From Pseudopyrenochaeta lycopersici (lineage: Eukaryota; Ascomycota; Dothideomycetes; Pleosporales; Pseudopyrenochaetaceae): a stretch of 64,000 nucleotides of DNA. Position 1 is the stretch's first letter; every line of letters begins with the position of its first letter. The stretch is from the NCBI GenBank assembly GCA_003313425.1, contig NHZP01000041.1, positions 186,001 through 250,000 of the forward strand, read 5' to 3'. The notes below the pieces were generated by a model that did no database searches, was not told the origin of the DNA, and worked only from the letters and a program-made list of their open reading frames with translations. This document shows positions 23,506 to 33,958 of the stretch, piece by piece. The translations under genes and the position numbers were made by a program.

Positions 23506-24535
23506 CTGAGCCTCACCTCGTAACGATCGTCCCCTCGTAACGCACGCTCCGAACATCAAACCCATAACAAACTTGAGGCTATTAAGCCTCATACTATAGC
23601 TATTATGGCGTTTTTTTCTAGTGGGCTAATTTATAAGGCTAATAGCTATCTATAGCTACTAGTACTTGATAGGAACTTTAATTTCGCGGCTGCTACGTGA
23701 CAAAACAGGCGATAGGCCTGATTCTGCACCTGCAGCCTTCTCACCACTGCGAGGCCTCACAACCTACCTTTTTCTAGTAACAGTGTTAATAGTAGTTTTA
23801 AGGCTGCTTTTCTTTCCTTTTTAGGATAATTTAAGAGCTTATTTAAGTTGTTTTGCAGCCTTACGAGTAGCCTCCCTGGCGGCCCGATTATTAGCTCGAT
23901 CTGCCTTTTCCCTCTGCCTTAATAACCTAGCCTCAGCCCTAGCTACTCGCCTTACTTAAACTATCTTAGCCTTAGCCTGCTTTTAGTCCTTACGATGCCT
24001 AGCTACTTTAAGCTTTTAACATTACTGCTCCTCCTCCTCGCGAGCTCTAGCCTCCTAGTAATCACGTGCCTCCTTTACTTTTAAAGGTAACTAGAATACT
24101 GCACTACTATAATAGTTCTCGTCTTACTATAGTAAGGGGACCTTACTCTGTTTCCTACACTTTCTCTTATAAATAAGAGCGCCCCTTATAGCTACTACTT
24201 CGTGCTTAAAGATAAACTTTTTAGTATAGATGTAGTAAAAGATCCTGCTAAGCTTTCTAGCCTCTTTATCCTTGCGATTTTTAATAACGTAGCGTACTAG
24301 CGCCTCTAGCTCCCTCTAATTCTTAGCACTTAGCTCTAAGGACTTACTATTACTTATATTCCCTTATATAGCTAGCTTAGTGTTAAATCTTTTAAGAATA
24401 ACTTTAAGATTAAAAGGTAATAGGCTAGTTGCCTTAAAGGCCTTAAAAATAGTCTTCTTTTTAAATACAGCTGCCTAAGCTACTTTAAAGAAAGGATAGA
24501 AGTCTCTTTTACTAATTGAGACCAGCCCCTAGCTA
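23506..24535 (-). pseudogene. RIP-degraded pogo/Fot1-like copy, 3' half
   Basis: The left edge carries a terminal repeat with CACCTCGTAACG, aligning base for base with the one at 54984 after a TA dinucleotide. On the minus strand the C-terminal half of a pogo transposase is readable from about 24530. It begins with a GLVSI-x-KRDFYPFFK-like stretch, continues FKATSLLPFNL and a long charged coiled coil, and is broken by many TAG codons. Its N-terminal half ends abruptly at 24535. The opening motif overlaps the last motif of the truncated copy at 54984-56140, so the two copies keep complementary halves of one family. Confidence 0.7.
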
Positions 24536-24762
24536 GGGTGGCAAATGGATATAGGTTAGGGTTAGGTTGGGTTTGATTACATAAGACCCGTACCCAACCC
24601 AGCTCTATACCTATTTTTATACGCTAGTAATAGGTATAGGTTAAGGTTACTGTGAATGGGTTAAGGTTAGGGTTAGGGTTATTAGCCTAGGGTACGTCTG
24701 GGTCTGACTAATCACGTCTTTTTTATATTAGGTCTAATACTAACTAATATATATCTAAAATA
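24536..24762. repeat. TTAGGG-like repeats, probable hAT end
   Basis: The segment opens with TAGGGTGGCAAATGG, a form common at hAT termini, and contains GGTTAGGGTTAGG and GGTTAGGGTTAGGG tracts plus a related GGTATAGGTTA repeat. TTAGGG is the fungal telomere unit, but the tracts are only two to three units long, so an interstitial telomere scar or a transposon end are both possible. Confidence 0.45.
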
Positions 24763-25035
24763 GCGGCAAATGACCGCCTTACCACTGCTTGGCGTAATAA
24801 TTCCCCATCTACCACTGTTTTCAATACACTACCACACATGTGACCTCGACTAAAAAAGGACCGAAATACCACTGTTTCTTCCCCATTTCTTCCCCAAATG
24901 CCACTATTTCGTTAGTAGCCTCACCTCTTACATTAGCGCTTGAGTAGCTTAGAACGCGTCCGACGCGATTTAAAATGGACGCGTTTTATCGTAAAATCGC
25001 GAGTTGTTGCGACAAAATAATTACGAAGAGTTACA

Positions 25036-27597
25036 ATGGAGACCTCCCAGGGGCTTCCTAATACGCTATATGTTGGGCAGACGTTTATATCAATCCAGGC
25101 CGCAAAAGAGGCAGTTTTTCACGTTATGGCCTCCCAGAGGCTCTCTTTTAAAGTAACATCCAGCGACCCAACGAGATTCCACGCTAGTTGCCGTTCTAGC
25201 AGCGACACAGGGTGCAAATTCTTCATTCGAATCGCCTATATGAACCGATCTGACCACTTTGAGCTTCGAAAGTTCGTCCCTCATACCTGCGACCTTAGCT
25301 CCCATCACGACTGGAAAGCATCAAGCTCTGCGAGGCTTATTGCCCACCGGCATGGGGATATGGTTAAGAGCGATTTTCAAACAAAGCCGCGCCAGATCCA
25401 GAATGCTGAAAGACTTCAGCACTCAAATCAGATATCGTATAAGCAGGCGTGGCGCGCAAAGAAGGAGATCCAAAAGAGTACCTTTATGGACACAGAGAAG
25501 TCCTTCCAGCTTATCCTTCCATTCCTTGAGGCCATTACGGATAGCGGCTTAGACTCGAATACGGAGCTGGACGACGAAGGAAACTACGCCACTTCAAGGG
25601 CGAACGCTGCCATATCTAGGGATGACGATGGAACCTTTGAATGGTGCCACGTGGCACCACGAGCTTGTATTCATGCATTTTGGCACTCCCGGAAGTTCAT
25701 TTGTGTTGATGGTGCCCATATGAAATCGGACAACAACCTAGTTCTTCTTGTTATAACAATGCTTGACTCTAATGAGGAGATCCTGCCATTAATGTGGGGG
25801 TTCGCCAGAAGCGAGTCTAAAGAATCGTGGCTCAACTTTCTCCATGGTTTTAGGGAATATTTTCTGGACAACCTTGAGACGACTGAGCAAGAACGTACCA
25901 ATTTTGAATATCTTACAATCGTCAGCGACCGGGCAAAGGGTCTAATTCCAGCTATCTCGGAGGTATTCCCCAAAGCTTTCCATTATTGCTGCATACAACA
26001 TCTTGCGGAGAACGTCGGAAACGAATACGGAAAGAAAGTCGAGAGGATATTCCGAGCTGCTTGCCTAGTCGACACTAAGGCGAAGTTTAAAGCTTGTCTT
26101 GACCAAATTGAGTCTCTGTCAGCTCCCGCGCGTCACTACCTCGATCATATCGATAGAGAGCATTACGCAACATCATACGCACCACTGGTCGACTTCCCAC
26201 GGTTTGGGCAAACATGTTCCAACATCTCCGAGTCAGTAAACAGCGCATGGATGGAGGCTCGTAACCTACCAATACTCCATTCACTCCACCATCTATGGAC
26301 ATACATGATGTCAAAGTTCTACGAAAGACGTCATAAGCCCCAGAAAGATATAAAGTACACTAACTATGCCTTTGCATATTTCCAGAAAGAGCTTGAGGAT
26401 AGCGACCAGTATCTTGTAACTCCTCAGGAGCGCGAGAACTTGGTAGCTATTGTATACCGAGCAAATCCAGGAGACCGGAATACTCGTCTTGTTCAGCTTA
26501 AAGCTCAGAAATGTTCTTGTCTCGCTTTTCAAGATCATAAAATTCCTTGTAGACATGCAATTGCTGTGTGTCGATTCTTCAATATTAAACCCGAGGATTA
26601 TATCGCCAAATTCTACGAGATTTCTGAGTATCGTGAGCAGTACAAGTGCTCCCTATTGCCGGTTCTACTAGATGATCTCGAACCTGATGGGTTTACAAAG
26701 CCACCTGTTATCGGTACCTCCCGAGGTCGTCCAGTTAAGAAGAGAATGAAACGAACTACGCGAGAGACAGAGGCTCGGAGACGAGGAAATTTAGTATCGT
26801 CAAGCGGCCAGAGGGAACAACAGGATGAAGCTCGAAACCGGTATCAATCAGGCACAACGTATTTCCAGGAACGAAGGACGGGCCAGGCTCCCAGCCCTCT
26901 TAGTCAACCTAGAGTATCCTATCACCGTCCTAGCCAGATCGCGTCTTCCCAGCACCTTACTGCACCTAATCAAAGCGTCTCATCTCAACTCCCCTACCCT
27001 ATCCTTAATCATCACCATAATTTCCCTAACCAATTCTCGATTGCGCAACCACCAGACTCAAGAGATCAGGATACCCTCTGGCAACGGATCAGGGCTATAA
27101 ACGCGCGCCTTAGCGAAACTGAAGCTATAGGAGAACGCTACCGGGCTCAGATTGGGGCTCAGATTGGAGCTGTTAGACAAGCAGTAAACGAGAACAGAAA
27201 CAATAACCATAACCAGCCTCCTACGGCGCAGATACCGACGACGTACGCAGAACAACCAACCTTGCAATCTCAGTCCTCTACAGATCTACCGGCCTCGCAA
27301 TCAAATAGAGACCGGCCGTCGCCAGATACTGATGAGCTGCAAAGAAGCGGCACCTCACAGGATGATGCAGCCGCTTCACAAGTCACATACATTGACTCTA
27401 CTGTTACGAATAATAACTTCACGTTTGGAGCATCCAGCTCTGTCCCCAACATTACCATCAACGTCACAGCAAGTCCACCAGGGGGAAACAAAAGACCTAT
27501 AGTAAGTAGGAACGAAGAAGAGGATAATATCGAGAGGGAAGAGCCTCCTGCTCTATCAACGCGGTCAAGAAAACGAGCTCGAACAGACCAATTGTAA
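25036..27597 (+). CDS. Mutator-like (MULE) transposase, intact
   Basis: This uninterrupted 853-residue frame starts 270 bp inside the left terminal repeat. An N-terminal FAR1/FLYWCH-like Cys/His region (about residues 10-100) is followed by the MULE transposase core, with ICVDGAHM (Asp225) and TIVSDRAKG (Asp298) as the first two catalytic acids and an ISESVN glutamate near residue 399 as the third. A SWIM zinc finger follows (Cys493, Cys495, Cys505, His507). The C-terminal third is low-complexity and ends in basic residues KRPI and RSRKRAR, likely nuclear localisation signals. Absence of stops and RIP bias in a genome full of RIP relics suggests recent arrival or recent activity. Confidence 0.9.
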   Translation: METSQGLPNTLYVGQTFISIQAAKEAVFHVMASQRLSFKVTSSDPTRFHASCRSSSDTGCKFFIRIAYMNRSDHFELRKFVPHTCDLSSHHDWKASSSARLIAHRHGDMVKSDFQTKPRQIQNAERLQHSNQISYKQAWRAKKEIQKSTFMDTEKSFQLILPFLEAITDSGLDSNTELDDEGNYATSRANAAISRDDDGTFEWCHVAPRACIHAFWHSRKFICVDGAHMKSDNNLVLLVITMLDSNEEILPLMWGFARSESKESWLNFLHGFREYFLDNLETTEQERTNFEYLTIVSDRAKGLIPAISEVFPKAFHYCCIQHLAENVGNEYGKKVERIFRAACLVDTKAKFKACLDQIESLSAPARHYLDHIDREHYATSYAPLVDFPRFGQTCSNISESVNSAWMEARNLPILHSLHHLWTYMMSKFYERRHKPQKDIKYTNYAFAYFQKELEDSDQYLVTPQERENLVAIVYRANPGDRNTRLVQLKAQKCSCLAFQDHKIPCRHAIAVCRFFNIKPEDYIAKFYEISEYREQYKCSLLPVLLDDLEPDGFTKPPVIGTSRGRPVKKRMKRTTRETEARRRGNLVSSSGQREQQDEARNRYQSGTTYFQERRTGQAPSPLSQPRVSYHRPSQIASSQHLTAPNQSVSSQLPYPILNHHHNFPNQFSIAQPPDSRDQDTLWQRIRAINARLSETEAIGERYRAQIGAQIGAVRQAVNENRNNNHNQPPTAQIPTTYAEQPTLQSQSSTDLPASQSNRDRPSPDTDELQRSGTSQDDAAASQVTYIDSTVTNNNFTFGASSSVPNITINVTASPPGGNKRPIVSRNEEEDNIEREEPPALSTRSRKRARTDQL

Positions 27598-27833
27598 GCA
27601 TATAAATAGGGTTCTAGATCTATCATAATACAATCCCGGACCTATCTCTTCTTATGTGAAGTCGCTGACTGCCTGAGGGCCGCGATGGCCGCCAAATAAA
27701 GGTGGGCCATGCGATTAGTTAAATGGTGGCATTTGGGGAAGAAATGGGGAAGAAACAGTGGTATTTCGGTCCTTTTTTAGCCGAGGTCACATGTGTGGTA
27801 GTGTATTGAAAACAGTGGTAGATGGGGAATTAT

Positions 27834-30566
27834 AAACGATGCGCGAGAGCTCGCGAGAGGCTTGGCTCTCGCAACCCCTCACCAAGAACCCTGGTTCTAC
27901 GGCCCGACTACCCCCCCAAGAACCCATAGTTATTTGAAGGCCCCCCCGGTCGCGATTATTACCCAGTTATCCACGGACCCCCTTGACTTTGGCTTTGGAA
28001 CGCGCGATCACGTGCCACCGCGTCAGCATGCCTTCGACTCCCTTCTGCTTTCCCCCTCCCATAACGGAAGTTTTAGCTTCGGAAGTGGCCCTGATGGCGG
28101 CCGCGACGGCCGCGACGGCCGTGACGACCTTCCTTCCTGTCCCTGCTGCCCCTGCTAGTGCTGTAGAGCATCGCGCGGCCCTTGATGTCGAGCTCTTTGC
28201 GCAGGGCGCGCGCGCGCTCGCGCAGGCGCGTGAGACTCGGCCTAGGAATACAAACAAGACGTACGATCCGAAGCAGAAGGAGTGGCAGCAATTCTGCGCG
28301 GAGAAAGGATTCGAAGATGGTGAGCTTGTGTGCGAAAACAAGTTGATCTGGTTCCTGAACGAGCGCGTCCTGGACCGAGAGCTTCGGACCTCGCGATACA
28401 CGAAGAAGGTGAACCGTACGACTACGGACGGCGAGCTGGTCTGGCAGACACTGGGGCCCAGCGCTATCAAGTCGTACGTAGCTGCCATCGTCGACCTGTG
28501 GTCCTTCTAGAAGAGTAAAGGCATAAACACGCACCCGACTCCGCGCGGGGAGGGCCTGAACGGCCTGCTAAGGGCTCGCCAGCGCGCCGAGCATAAACGG
28601 CGCTGGCTCGAATTTACCGACAGGGCTGCGGGGACGCTGCAGGACGGCTATACAGAGGCGAAGATGATCGATGCTATACGGTTCTGTTGGGAGGGCTACC
28701 GCCAGAGGAAGCAGCAGTCGAAGCAGTCGACAGAGCCGTACCTGCGCACTGCCGTCGATTTTCTGCTCGCCCACAACATGCTGCTGCGGAGCGAGGCCCG
28801 CCTGCAAGCCGAACTCCCTGATTTCTTCACAGTCTCGCTACGGGATGAAGGCCCGACACCTTGCTACCCAATGATTATGATTATGGATAATGGCAAGACG
28901 AACCCAATGGGGCGACTGGAGTACGGGGCCGTCATGAGGCACCGGAATCCGCTGCTCTGCACTATGGCACACACAGCCTTTTACTTCTTCTACCGCTGGA
29001 ACGTTGCAGGCGAGCTGCCTCCTAGCTTCTGTCGGCGCGAGCTATGGTACAGCCTGCACCTAATCAAGGGGGAGCATACAGCAAAGATGATGACGTACGA
29101 TACGCAGCTAGGTTGGATTAACAAGATGTTTGCTGGAGCGAACGTTATGTCGCTGAAGAAAACGCACGCGGGCCGATCACAAGGGGCGAGGCATGCTGAG
29201 CTTAAGGGCGTCAGCGAGGGCCAGATCCGCCGCGCGGGGCGGTGGAACAGTGACTCATTAACGAACTGCTATCTTACCCAACTTCCGCGCAAGTTTATAC
29301 GGAGCATGGCTGGCTTTAGCCCGTCTGCGCAGGGCAGCTTCTACCTGCCACGAGCGAAGGTACTGCCTCCGCGATCACTTGAGCAGGCTGTGTGGCCTTT
29401 TGTAGACAAATGGCTGGCGTGGTTCGACTCGTACGCGGATGGTAGGGAGGAGGAGAAGAGTAGCCATGCCGCCGCCGCCGACGACGACGACCGCACCGAC
29501 CTCGCGGCTCAGGGCTTTCTCCGTTTACTGCAGCAGCTCCGCATCCTCCTCCTCCAAGACTCGGTAGTTATGAGGCAAGAGTTTCCTGCGCACCCAATCT
29601 GGGCTGACCCTATCTTCGCCCGAGCTGATTACCTAGCGTTCGCAAAGGAAGTAGAGCTTTCGCTACTAGACGTAGAGGAGCCTGAAGAAGTACAGATTCG
29701 GAAGACGCTTCCTGCTATTGCTGAGCGTCTGAGCATCCTACAGCAGGGCCTTACGCGAGAGGTCAACGACTGGGGTGCGGAAACGAGAGAGCGGCTTAAC
29801 AGAATCGAGATACGGCTGGGGGACTTGCTTGAGGGCCGTATCTCCCTGACGCTACATCCTACTACGCGTCATACGACGATAACGGCTTCTTCCGGCTCTG
29901 CCACGCCTGCTTCAGCAGCAATGACGGTAAGGCCTGCCGCTGCCGCCGCGCTCTTCTCTCAGGAGCAGCCACAGCCGGAGCCGGAGCCAGAGCCGGAGCA
30001 AGAACAGGAACAGGAGCGGCTGCGGCTGCGGCTGCAGCCGGCGCCGCCACCGTCGTACGTTCTCTCGCGCGCGGTGACAACTGTCCCCCAACTGTGGAGG
30101 GAGTGGACGGTAGGTCTTACAGGTGGCCCATCTGTGCAAGGATTAGAGGATCTGTACGGTTCTCGCTGGCGTCAGAAGCACAGCGAGCAGGTGTTCTATG
30201 GGCGGCGGAAGGTTATCATTGATGAAGTTCGGAGACGGCAGGCACAGGGCATGAGTATAGGCGCCGCAGTGGAGGAAGTAGAGCTGGTTCGGCAACGGGG
30301 TCAATTGTCGCTCTATCAGCTGTACCAGCTACTCAACAAGCAGAAAAAGTGCGCATCGTAGTGAATGCTATAAGCCATGCGCTCCTATATCGCCTATATT
30401 TTTGCCCCTATTTCAAGCACAACATGGTGCAAAAGTTAAAAAAGGGGGCCCTCCGGGCGTGCCAAGACTTTTGGTATACCAGAGGTTATCCCAGAGGTTG
30501 GGGGTTCTCGCTTAATAACGCGCGTGATCTCGGGAACAAATCGACCCCCATATAACTCGTAATTAT
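27834..30566 (+). mobile_element. Crypton inserted in the MULE right terminal repeat
   Basis: Comparison with the intact left MULE repeat shows that 2.73 kb interrupts the right repeat. The hexamer AATTAT lies at 27828-27833 and again at 30561-30566, while the uninterrupted repeat has it once. Cryptons use a tyrosine recombinase, have no terminal inverted repeats, and typically leave such a short direct repeat at the junctions. The interior encodes the recombinase pseudogene. Confidence 0.85.
28028..30361 (+). pseudogene. Crypton tyrosine recombinase with GCR1_C domain
   Basis: One frame from an ATG at 28028 (or 27983) to 30361 is broken only by TAG at 28508-28510. The first part has a core-binding-like region (KTYDPKQKEWQQFC). 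The catalytic part keeps a tyrosine-recombinase C-terminal box: GARHAELKGVS, an RRAGRW arginine/tryptophan stretch and NCYLTQLP with the probable nucleophilic Tyr. The C-terminus (VPQLWREWTVGL and GSRWRQKHSEQVFYGRRK) matches the GCR1_C-type DNA-binding domain found in fungal Cryptons. The single stop is a plausible CAG-to-TAG change. A read-through or intron explanation is not supported by splice sites. Confidence 0.8.
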
Positions 30567-30837
30567 TACGCCAAGCAGTGGTAAGGCGGTCATTTGCCGC
30601 ATTTTAAAATGAATCCGAACCCTAGCCCTTTGAGGTGTCGGTTATCTAATTCTGCGCTAAACAGCGGAGGAGCCACGCGCCAAGCGCAATGCCACATTGT
30701 GTTGAAACTAGCCTCTACCGTTATCCGCCTAGCTTCATCTGCAGGAGATTTCAAACATCGACCAGACTCTCCACCACCATTCTGCCTCATCACACCCATC
30801 AAGTGTGGCCCTATAACCTCAGCAAGCAGCATTTTCG

Positions 30838-32788
30838 ATGGATGATCGTTCGCTTCAGCGCTGGAACCAAAGTGATTGGACCATCTTCTTCGGCAGTCGC
30901 GGCCCGACGATTCGCGAGATTATCGAATGTTTGGGCCTCTCTCATACCACCACAGACCGCGGCGATCCAAAGTTTTCTGAGCGTGAATCACGACACCTAT
31001 CCAACGACGTGCAAAAACTTTCACAGACCCTTCCTACGGACCCAGATGCACTGTTCCAATCTGCATCAGATCCTAGCACGCTTAATGAGGAGCTTGACAG
31101 GTTGCTGGAAAACCATGGTCCTGCAATATGGGGCGAGAATGCGGACCGTAGGCGACTACTGAAAGCCGCTGGAACCTCAAAGACCAACTCTCCAAAGGAA
31201 CTCTTCTTCGAGATTCCTGTAGACAAAGAACTGTAAGCCGGATACCGTTGTCGGGCTTCGCCGATCAACTGACCTCCCGTTGACTTAAAAACCACCTCCA
31301 TCGCTGGATCTACAAGAAGGCATACACGCGTCTCCAAACTAGAAGGCCGACAAGGCAGTCTGCTGCGTGCGATCTCACGACCATCTCTGATCTTGATCCT
31401 ACGCGATCCGTGGTAGGCAGGCCGGCATCGGTAACGACGCTCTAGTTCCTTGCTTACAACATTCGACGTTCTAACAGGTGTTGCAGGTAGCAGTTGAACC
31501 GCCGCCAGCTGGAGTCCTCACTGTTTCCAGCGCAACCCCTCCTGCACAGTCCGCGGATCAACTTGATGGCTCAACGAAACGAAAAGCCGACCCTCGCGAT
31601 TCAGTCCCGAACACAGACGGCGACGCTACTACTAGGAAGCGGTTCCGTCAAGATGCTGCCATGTCTGTGGAGCAGACCGCACGAGAGCCTGCTTCTACAT
31701 CAAGACAAAGCTCTGAGAACATAACCTACTACCCTACCCCACACAACACCTGCTGTTCAACTGCGGCCAGCTCTGCAGCTGTCCGCAATTCGGCTGCGAC
31801 CTCTTCCGGAAGGCCATCAGTGCCATCGGAAGCTCCTTCTCAACATGTGCTGGAGGGCACACCTAATCCCACTAACTCTCTCACCAGCACATTCGTTGCG
31901 GTCAATCGAGTTCCAATCAGCAGGTCCTCGGCCACTGATAGTTGCAACATGACCAGCACGCATAATGCGCCTAGTCTTTCTGGAACATCAGTCCTACCAA
32001 TGGCTTCGTACACGTCCAGTGGCCACGAGGAGTTGCGCGGGTCTCTCTCGACTAACAGTCAGCGCCGAAGAAGACGTGAAGATGCAACAAGCGCCCAGAT
32101 GTCGCATAGCCCAACGCCGCCTGCGGCTCAAGTCAGTCTTTCCGATCATACTCCTAGAAACCTCTCCCGAGACAATGCTGCTAGAGCGATGCCATCGTCA
32201 CGGAATGGAGTTTCTGACCTGCATCGTGCCGCGAGCCACAACACTGATGAACAGAATAATTCGAGCAGCAATCGGATGCATGGTTCTCGTGAGGTGACCT
32301 TCCAACAGTGCGACCTTTTATGTCTCCTGCTAGGATACTTGTTTCCCCGGAATGGAGAACAGGTCGAGGAATCTGCTCTGTTGAACAGTCTAGAACAAGT
32401 ATGGGCTAGCCATGAACAGGACTTCAGGCACGCCATGGAACGACTGTTTGACTGTCACCGCAAAGTCCTCCTCACATGGATCAGCGAGCGGCGGAAAACG
32501 AGTCAGCTTCGAATGATCGACCGCCAGCCTAGCGCGCAGACACTGGAGATGGTAGACCGGGTGCTGGTCATGAACGACCTCCGCATTCTGCGTCTAAAGT
32601 GGAAGGCACTCAAGGTATATAGTAACACCGAAGACATAACTCCGGAGAGCTTGCTATGCAGGACCTTCGCGATCATGACAAAAACAGAGGGGACGGAGGT
32701 GTTGTTCAAGGAAGGCCTGGATAGGCTCAAGGAAACTTCGCCTGAGGTTTTGAGGCCTAACGACTTGACTATTTCTATATATTCCTAG
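30838..32788 (+). CDS. Unknown protein, mostly disordered, 591 residues
   Basis: I infer three exons, 30838-31232, 31343-31412 and 31478-32788; both introns (110 and 65 nt) have GT-AG ends and keep one frame. The N-terminal 130 residues are folded-looking (WTIFFGSRGPTIREIIECLG). The middle, about residues 150-430, is very rich in Ser/Thr/Pro/Asn and probably disordered. The last 150 residues are helical with conserved-looking Trp and Leu (LTWISERRKTSQLR, LRLKWKALKVY). I do not recognise a family. No membrane segment or signal peptide is seen. The middle exon and its boundaries are the weakest part of the model. Confidence 0.6.
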
Positions 32789-33026
32789 TAATATTACATT
32801 TTATACACTCTCATCAGCACAGCCTGTCAATGAGTATACAGACTGGATTTGAAAGACAAGCACAGGTGGAAGAGTAAAAGTGATTATGGAAGCACGCCAC
32901 CTTTCTTGCATTTTATGGAAGGCAGCGTTTCCCGTAGATGTGTGCCACACTCTAGCATCATTGACCCTTCCGCAAATCCTTCCACCCGATTGCATATGCT
33001 CTGGAACCAAGCCAGGACGCCAAGCT
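32789..33026. other. Short spacer, nothing recognised
   Basis: This is the 3' flank of the unknown gene and the tail side of the recombinase-like relic. No feature is supported. Confidence 0.4.
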
Positions 33027-33700
33027 TTAGTGTAGTGTTCCCCCGCAGTCGATGCGAGGGTTTCCTTCAACCATCTTAATTAAAAGTGTTCGAAGCCATA
33101 TCAAAGCGTCGACGGGAGCTCCGATGTCATATATCCTTTCTTCGATCGTAAGATTAGGGTTACCGACGCATTTCCAACATCTCTTCAGTCTCTTCTCTTT
33201 GTACAGCGATACCTTCGCTGCTTCTAACATTTCGTCGTCGCAATCGGGCTGGCTTTTAGCTGGCGGGATGGCGTTTTCGCTCCGTCACTTGGTTCGAAGA
33301 GGGTTCATCCCACCCTCTTCAATCCCACAATACAGCGTAACGGCCCGAATAGCCCTATTGCGCCTACGCATCTCCTCCTCTATAGTAGTCCCTGATTGAG
33401 AAAGGACTAAATCAGCTAATTCCTTTTGCGCTGGCGGCATCATATCGAGAAGTATCCCTGGGTCGGCTTTTATTTCGATACCAGCAAGTTGTCGTTCGAC
33501 ATTGCGTACAGGCTGTTCATACTCCCAACGTTCCTTGATCTCCTGCGAAAGTGCATGTCGCAGGCGGTGCTTTTCCCGCCAGAACATCTCGCAACAAATT
33601 GGAAAAATCAAAACCGACCTGTGTTATAGCGCCAGGGTTTCGGGACATTGCACTACAGAGCCATTTGCAACCTCATGGCTACAGCGGGTCTAGCACCTCC
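33027..33700 (-). pseudogene. DUF3435-like recombinase C-terminal relic
   Basis: One minus-strand frame, broken by TGA at about 33285 and further stops upstream of 33611, encodes a C-terminal part resembling fungal DUF3435 proteins. These are the tyrosine-recombinase family that includes Starship captains. Supporting stretches are IEIKADPGILL, AQKELADLVLS, EEEMRRRNRAIRAVTLYCGIEEG and, after the stop, RCWKCVGNPNLTIEERIY, which looks like the family's Cys-x2-Cys motif, with a final Cys near the end. The catalytic recombinase domain is not present. The assignment rests on recalled motif patterns and not on alignment. Confidence 0.45.
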
Positions 33701-33958
33701 TTGCTAAGCATTTATGCAGCGTTGTCCGAGGACGCTCACGCAGCAATAGCATCGAACCAGTCAAGCTTCTTTTATTCTCACATTGTCGATTTGGTCTAAA
33801 TATGGTAACCGCATGAACATCCGCGAAGCAATGTGTGCGACTTCGACAATAGCATACTGTTCTAGGTCGTACCTAGCTACCTTTAAGGTCCCGTTTTTAA
33901 ATCCCGTAGTAGGTCGTGCTCTAGTTCTAAGCTAAGGTAACCTAAAATAGTAGCCCTG

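Larger units (their letters stand above)
24763..30602 (+). mobile_element. Mutator-like element (MULE) split by a Crypton
   Basis: The left terminal inverted repeat (about 24763-24912) starts GCGGCAAATGACCGCC and runs about 150 bp. Its inverted partner is in two blocks. The inner part is at about 27722-27833 and the outer part at 30561-30602, separated by the Crypton at 27834-30566. Joining the blocks restores a right repeat matching the left one through the Crypton insertion point. The core holds one transposase gene. The flanking 9-11 bp duplication expected for MULEs could not be recognised. Confidence 0.85.

Noticed and set aside
28073..28534. Minus-strand and alternative-frame open frames over the Crypton
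   Set aside because: They are GC-rich shadows of the recombinase gene with low-complexity Arg/Ala content.
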